Below, piece by piece: positions 5,566 to 7,761 of a stretch of 7,761 nt of DNA (the first letter of the stretch is position 1; every line of letters begins with the position of its first letter). The notes under the pieces are model-generated. The model was not told the origin of the DNA and did not search any database. It saw only the letters and a list, made by a program, of their open reading frames with translations. Location of the stretch: assembly GCA_035286285.1 (NCBI GenBank), contig JAYKJG010000362.1:1-7761 (forward strand), read 5' to 3'. Source of the stretch: Prochlorothrix sp035286285 (GTDB lineage Bacteria > Cyanobacteriota > Cyanobacteriia > Prochlorotrichales > Prochlorotrichaceae). The translations under genes were made by a program, and so were the position numbers.

Positions 5566-5969
5566 TGGCTAAGGGTTTCCTGGTTGATGTTGTAGGTGAT
5601 GAGGTAGATTTGGTTGTTTTGAATCAGTTCTTGCAGGAAGGGGGTTGCAAAGAATTTATCGTAAAGGTTATCTGGAACAGCGAGATATAAGGCACGATCG
5701 GGATCCTGTTTGTCTAGGGCAGTGCGATAGGCGATGAATTGCCCCATGGCGCTATAAAATTCGGTGATTTTGGAGGGTCCGGCGAAGGTTTTGATTTCTA
5801 CGGCGATTTTGGTCTCGTTGCGTTGGGCGGCGATCACTTTTTCGGCTCCCAGGTCGATCGCAAGGTCAAAGCTATCGGCAGAGAGGGCATAGGGGTCGTG
5901 GGTGATGGTCCAGCCGTCTTGTTGGAGAGCCTGTTTTACAAGGTCGTGGAAGGTGTCACGGGCTGACAT
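5520..5969 (-). CDS. xisH: XisH-family protein, predicted PD-(D/E)XK nuclease fold
   Basis: The 149-residue partner of XisI opens with the typical ARDTFHDLVKQALQQDGWTI. Nuclease-fold signature positions are visible: acidic residues D35 and D39 (SFDLAIDLGAE), the E-x-K element E58-I-K60 (IAVEIKTF) and an AMGQFIAYR helix (75-83) with the conserved Gln77. These match the PD-(D/E)XK pattern, so cleavage of DNA or RNA is predicted, not shown. XisH proteins are usually near 139 residues and end about where QWI occurs (135-137). Here the frame runs 12 residues further (PTPSTVPISKPS) into xisI, which suggests loss of the usual stop. The ATG at 5967-5969 is preceded by a C-rich stretch with no Shine-Dalgarno. 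Immediately upstream lie the tandem inverted-repeat units. Confidence 0.94.
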   Translation of the reverse strand: MSARDTFHDLVKQALQQDGWTITHDPYALSADSFDLAIDLGAEKVIAAQRNETKIAVEIKTFAGPSKITEFYSAMGQFIAYRTALDKQDPDRALYLAVPDNLYDKFFATPFLQELIQNNQIYLITYNINQETLSQWIPTPSTVPISKPS

Positions 5970-6010
5970 GGGGGTTAGGGGGGGTTATGCGTGGACAAAA
6001 CCTATTTCTT

Positions 6011-6021
6011 TGACAATTGTA
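6011..6021 (-). promoter_or_regulatory. Possible xisH promoter/operator
   Basis: On the minus strand, TACAAT (6016-6021) resembles a -10 and overlaps the perfect 8-bp palindrome ACAATTGT (6013-6020), about 45 bases before the xisH start. TTGTCA (6011-6016) could instead serve as a -35, but its only partner is a poor CATAAC 20 bases on. This AT-rich patch is the only promoter-like spot before xisH. Confidence 0.25.
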
Positions 6022-6039
6022 GCAATTCTGTTTTGAGGT

Positions 6040-6207
6040 GTAGGGGCAGGTTTCTTGCGTTATCTGTCGCTTTACGCGACTCTCTCTAAACCTGCCCTCT
6101 TTTATTGTTGCCATTTCTCGGCTGATGGCAGATTTGGGGCGCAAGAGGGCGGGTTTTTGTTGTTGGTCGGTGGGTGACAGGGGGTGGGGGGGTAAACCCG
6201 CCCCTAC
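6040..6207. repeat. MITE-like inverted-repeat unit, copy 1
   Basis: A 168-bp noncoding unit is bounded by 14-bp terminal inverted repeats, GTAGGGGCAGGTTT (6040-6053) and AAACCCGCCCCTAC (6194-6207), with one mismatch. Inside, AAACCTGCCC (6088-6097) and GGGCGGGTTT (6147-6156) give four related motifs in alternating orientation. The unit can therefore fold either as two adjacent hairpins or as one long one. The first half also holds a GTCGC/GCGAC stem (6066-6070 with 6076-6080). No obvious target-site duplication flanks it. Confidence 0.75.
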
Positions 6208-6232
6208 GGGAAATTATTTGTTTTTTTGGGAC

Positions 6233-6401
6233 GTAGGGGCAGGTTTCTGACGTTATCTCTCGCTTTACAGGACTATCTTTCTAAACCTGCCCTCTTTTAT
6301 TTTTATGATTTCTCGTTGATACCGGGATCTGGGGCGTAGGAGGGCGGGTTTTTGTTGTTGGTCGGTGGGTGACAGGGGTTGGGGGGTAAACCCGCCCCTA
6401 C
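6233..6401. repeat. MITE-like inverted-repeat unit, copy 2
   Basis: A second tandem unit of 169 bp starts 193 bases after the first and is separated from it by 25 bases. Its termini are GTAGGGGCAGGTTT (6233-6246) and AAACCCGCCCCTAC (6388-6401), with inner motifs at 6283-6292 and 6342-6351. The right ~60 bases are nearly identical to copy 1 (one substitution and one indel by eye). The left ~100 bases are clearly more diverged, and the GTCGC/GCGAC stem is lost. Confidence 0.75.
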
Positions 6402-6408
6402 GGAAGAT

Positions 6409-6435
6409 TAACGACTCTCTCACTAAACCTGCCCT
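6409..6435. repeat. Truncated third copy of the repeat unit
   Basis: TAACGACTCTCTCACTAAAC and the following CTGCCCT closely match the stretch at 6073-6098 of copy 1, including the inner AAACCTGCCC motif (here 6425-6434). Sequence on both sides does not continue the unit, so this looks like a remnant or a rearrangement breakpoint. Confidence 0.55.
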
Positions 6436-6536
6436 ATTGTGGTATGATGGCAACCATGGCAGCAGAGTCATTGAGAGCTTGTAAAGCTTAAAAAACAGCA
6501 TAGAACAAGTGTACTACTGTTGCCGCAAGATTTCGA
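6436..6536. other. Gene-free stretch, nothing assigned
   Basis: About 100 bases between the repeat remnant and the small hairpin. I see only a 5-bp AGCTT/AAGCT stem (6476-6480 with 6484-6488) and no convincing promoter, RNA gene or coding region. Confidence 0.4.
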
Positions 6537-6551
6537 TCCGCCAGAGGCGGA
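6537..6551. terminator. TCCGCC/GGCGGA hairpin downstream of the FGE-fold gene
   Basis: A perfect 6-bp GC-rich stem with a 3-base loop lies 60 bases beyond the stop codon at 6612, and a pyrimidine tract (minus strand) separates the two. It could end that transcript. No T-run follows on the minus strand, so factor-independent termination would be atypical. Confidence 0.4.
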
Positions 6552-6610
6552 AAGGGTAAAGAGAAGAAGGGAAAAGGGAAAAAAGAAAAAAGAGCAAAGG
6601 GAAAGGGAGC
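6543..6610. repeat. Homopurine/homopyrimidine tract
   Basis: The plus strand is almost purely A and G for about 65 bases (AAAGGG, GAAAAGGG and AAAAAAG blocks). The few interruptions include the CG of the hairpin, a T near 6557 and a C near 6595. Such tracts can adopt triplex (H-DNA) structure. It lies directly after the stop codon of the FGE-fold gene. Confidence 0.6.
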
Positions 6611-6611
6611 C

Positions 6612-7761
6612 TCAGGCCGGACAGCACACCACCCGCAACCCCACGCTGGAGCTGCGAGGTAACGGCGGAAAGAAGTTGCGATGCGCAGACCGACAGTCCA
6701 CAGGATGGTCGTACCAAGAACCGCCGCGCAAAAGCCGCGTTTCCTTACTTATTTCATCGCTATATAGTAATATAGCACTAAATTCATGGGTCCAAGCAAT
6801 ACTGCCATTATCTTGACAAGCCTTGGGTTTTTTCTGATAGTCCTCATAATAGTGATCCTGACACCACTCCCAAACATTACCGTGCATATCCTGCAATCCC
6901 CAAGCATTGGCCGGAAAACTGCCCACAGAGGTGGTAACTTGTTTCCAATCGGCTGTTTTTGAACCGTTATAGCTCTGATTACAACCATAATTAGCTTGGT
7001 GCGGTTCCAGGCGATCGCCAAAATAAAACGCCGTTTCTGTCCCCGCCCGACAGGCAAACTCCCACTGGGCCTCCGTCGGCAACACAATCTTGCCCCCTTG
7101 CAGTTGCTCCCGACACAGTTCCGTTAGTTTTTGACAGAAAGCCACGGCCTGATCCCAATTCACCCCCACCACAGGCCGATCCTCCCCCAGAAACTTAGCC
7201 GGAATCTGCTGCATCTCCCATTCTTTTCCGGTCCAACAAAATGCTTTCCCTTTCACCGGATTCTCCCCCATCACCGCCTCATACTGGGCCTGAGTCACCG
7301 GATAGCGCCCCATCCAAAAGGGCGGCACCGTCACCTGATGACGCGGTAACTCACGAGCAAAAAACTTCTGGTACTTCTCTTCTCCCGCTTCCTGCTTCAA
7401 CTGCCGCATTTCCGCCTCCGTCTGCCCCATCCAAAACGTCCCCCCCGGTATCGGCAACAACTCCAGCTTCACCGGATCCGGCTGCTTGCCAAAAAAGCCT
7501 CTTTTCTGCGGCTGTAGCCGCAAAGTTATAGGTTTTAGCGGTTGAGGTGGAGCCTGCGGAGCCGGACTCACATCCTTCGCAGTCGCAGTTGAGGCCGTTG
7601 TTGGTTGAGCCTGCTGCACTGCAATACTGGCAATCGCATTAGCAGCCCGGAGCCGATCCTGGGAATCTGCTGCCCCATGCACCAGAATTTGCTGATATAA
7701 CGCCTTAGCCCCTTCCAAATCCCCATCATGGAGCGCATCACTCGCCTGGGCCTTTAAATCC
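6612..7761 (-). CDS. FGE/SUMF1-fold (formylglycine-generating-enzyme-like, C-type-lectin fold) protein, 5' end outside window (partial)
   Basis: The frame is open to the right edge, so 382 residues are visible and the true start lies outside; the TTG at 7716-7718 is unlikely to be the start. Counting from the edge, residues 1-55 look helical and TPR- or coiled-coil-like (SDALHDGDLEGAKALYQQIL), and 55-85 are a Thr/Ala/Pro linker. The sulfatase-modifying-factor domain runs from about 100 to 382. Its motifs are IPGGTFWMGQ (104-113), FWMGRYPVTQAQY (148-160), PVVGVNWDQAVAFC (196-209), LPTEAQWEFACRAGT (227-241), HGNVWEWC (293-300) and LRGGSW (344-349). True formylglycine-generating enzymes have a cysteine pair after GGS. 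Here the first position is Asp and only the second Cys remains, so oxidase activity is unlikely. The fold more likely serves for ligand binding. The C-terminus resembles DGR target proteins. Confidence 0.9.
   Translation of the reverse strand, partial: DLKAQASDALHDGDLEGAKALYQQILVHGAADSQDRLRAANAIASIAVQQAQPTTASTATAKDVSPAPQAPPQPLKPITLRLQPQKRGFFGKQPDPVKLELLPIPGGTFWMGQTEAEMRQLKQEAGEEKYQKFFARELPRHQVTVPPFWMGRYPVTQAQYEAVMGENPVKGKAFCWTGKEWEMQQIPAKFLGEDRPVVGVNWDQAVAFCQKLTELCREQLQGGKIVLPTEAQWEFACRAGTETAFYFGDRLEPHQANYGCNQSYNGSKTADWKQVTTSVGSFPANAWGLQDMHGNVWEWCQDHYYEDYQKKPKACQDNGSIAWTHEFSAILLYSDEISKETRLLRGGSWYDHPVDCRSAHRNFFPPLPRSSSVGLRVVCCPA
6624..6716 (-). other. Putative DGR variable region (VR) at the 3' end of the FGE-fold gene
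   Basis: The last ~30 codons follow the pattern of diversity-generating-retroelement targets: LRGGSW, three variable residues, Pro, two variable residues, CRSA-x-R, a run of variable residues, then G-L-RVVC. Many variable positions use NNC or NNT codons (TAC, GAC, CAT, GAC, CAT, then AAC, TTC, TTT, and AGC, TCC, AGC). That is what adenine mutagenesis of AAC/AAT template codons would leave. Scaffold codons between them keep the family residues. No template repeat or reverse transcriptase is in the window, so the call rests on pattern only. Confidence 0.45.

Noticed and set aside
5520..5969. Window as part of an fdxN excision element
   Set aside because: There is no XisF recombinase, fdxN gene fragment or recognisable recombination direct repeat; the xisH/xisI pair alone does not indicate such an element.
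5956..6144. 62-codon minus-strand frame upstream of xisH
   Set aside because: Mostly a translation of the first inverted-repeat unit; it has no known family features and no ribosome-binding site.
6040..6435. CRISPR array
   Set aside because: Only two full units of about 170 bp at a 193-bp period, each with internal inverted repeats; there are no short repeats with unique spacers and no cas genes.
6443..6448. TATGAT as a plus-strand -10 element
   Set aside because: There is no -35 at the right distance and no plus-strand gene downstream.
6265..6501. 78-codon minus-strand frame
   Set aside because: Translation of the second repeat unit. Its similarity to the 62-codon frame (IKEGRFR) comes from the DNA repeat, not from a protein family.
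6520..6816. 98-codon plus-strand frame starting in the purine tract
   Set aside because: A Lys/Arg/Glu-rich run from the homopurine tract followed by antisense of the FGE-fold gene.

Overview
The window is a piece of a cyanobacterial chromosome. The evidence is a magnesium-protoporphyrin IX methyltransferase (ChlM) with a high-light-inducible-protein (HLIP) type tail, an xisH/xisI pair (a family largely confined to cyanobacteria and some other multicellular or filamentous bacteria), and several copies of the cyanobacterial HIP1 octamer GCGATCGC (starting at 1233, 3240, 4149 and 7011). I cannot name the species.

Layout. Positions 1-3896 carry four genes, all on the minus strand. In transcription order they are a small dicluster ferredoxin (3669-3896), the GTPase/ATPase ychF (2450-3541), an RND-type membrane-fusion (adaptor) protein (950-2410) and an AAA-type ATPase that runs off the left edge (1-815). 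A pair of palindromic direct repeats separates the ferredoxin from ychF. A 347-base intergenic region with a triple 11-bp repeat and a long inverted repeat separates the ferredoxin from the divergent chlM (4244-5134, plus strand). chlM converges on the xisI/xisH pair (5233-5969, minus) across a hairpin-rich terminator region. From about 5970 to 6611 there is no convincing gene. That stretch holds two tandem 168-169 bp units with MITE-like terminal inverted repeats, a truncated third unit, a small hairpin and a long homopurine tract. The right end (6612-7761, minus, 5' end outside the window) encodes an FGE/SUMF1-fold protein whose last ~30 codons look like the variable region of a diversity-generating retroelement (DGR) target.

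How it fits together. ChlM acts in chlorophyll synthesis, and its C-terminal helix would be expected to place the enzyme at the thylakoid membrane and perhaps bind pigment. The ferredoxin is a soluble electron carrier, YchF is a translation-associated P-loop protein, and the adaptor is half of an efflux system whose pump is not adjacent. The right third (xisH/xisI, repeat units, possible DGR target) has the character of an accessory, rearrangement-prone region.

The strongest unusual signals are the ChlM-HLIP fusion, the DGR-like variable segment with no template or reverse transcriptase in view, and the tandem inverted-repeat units.
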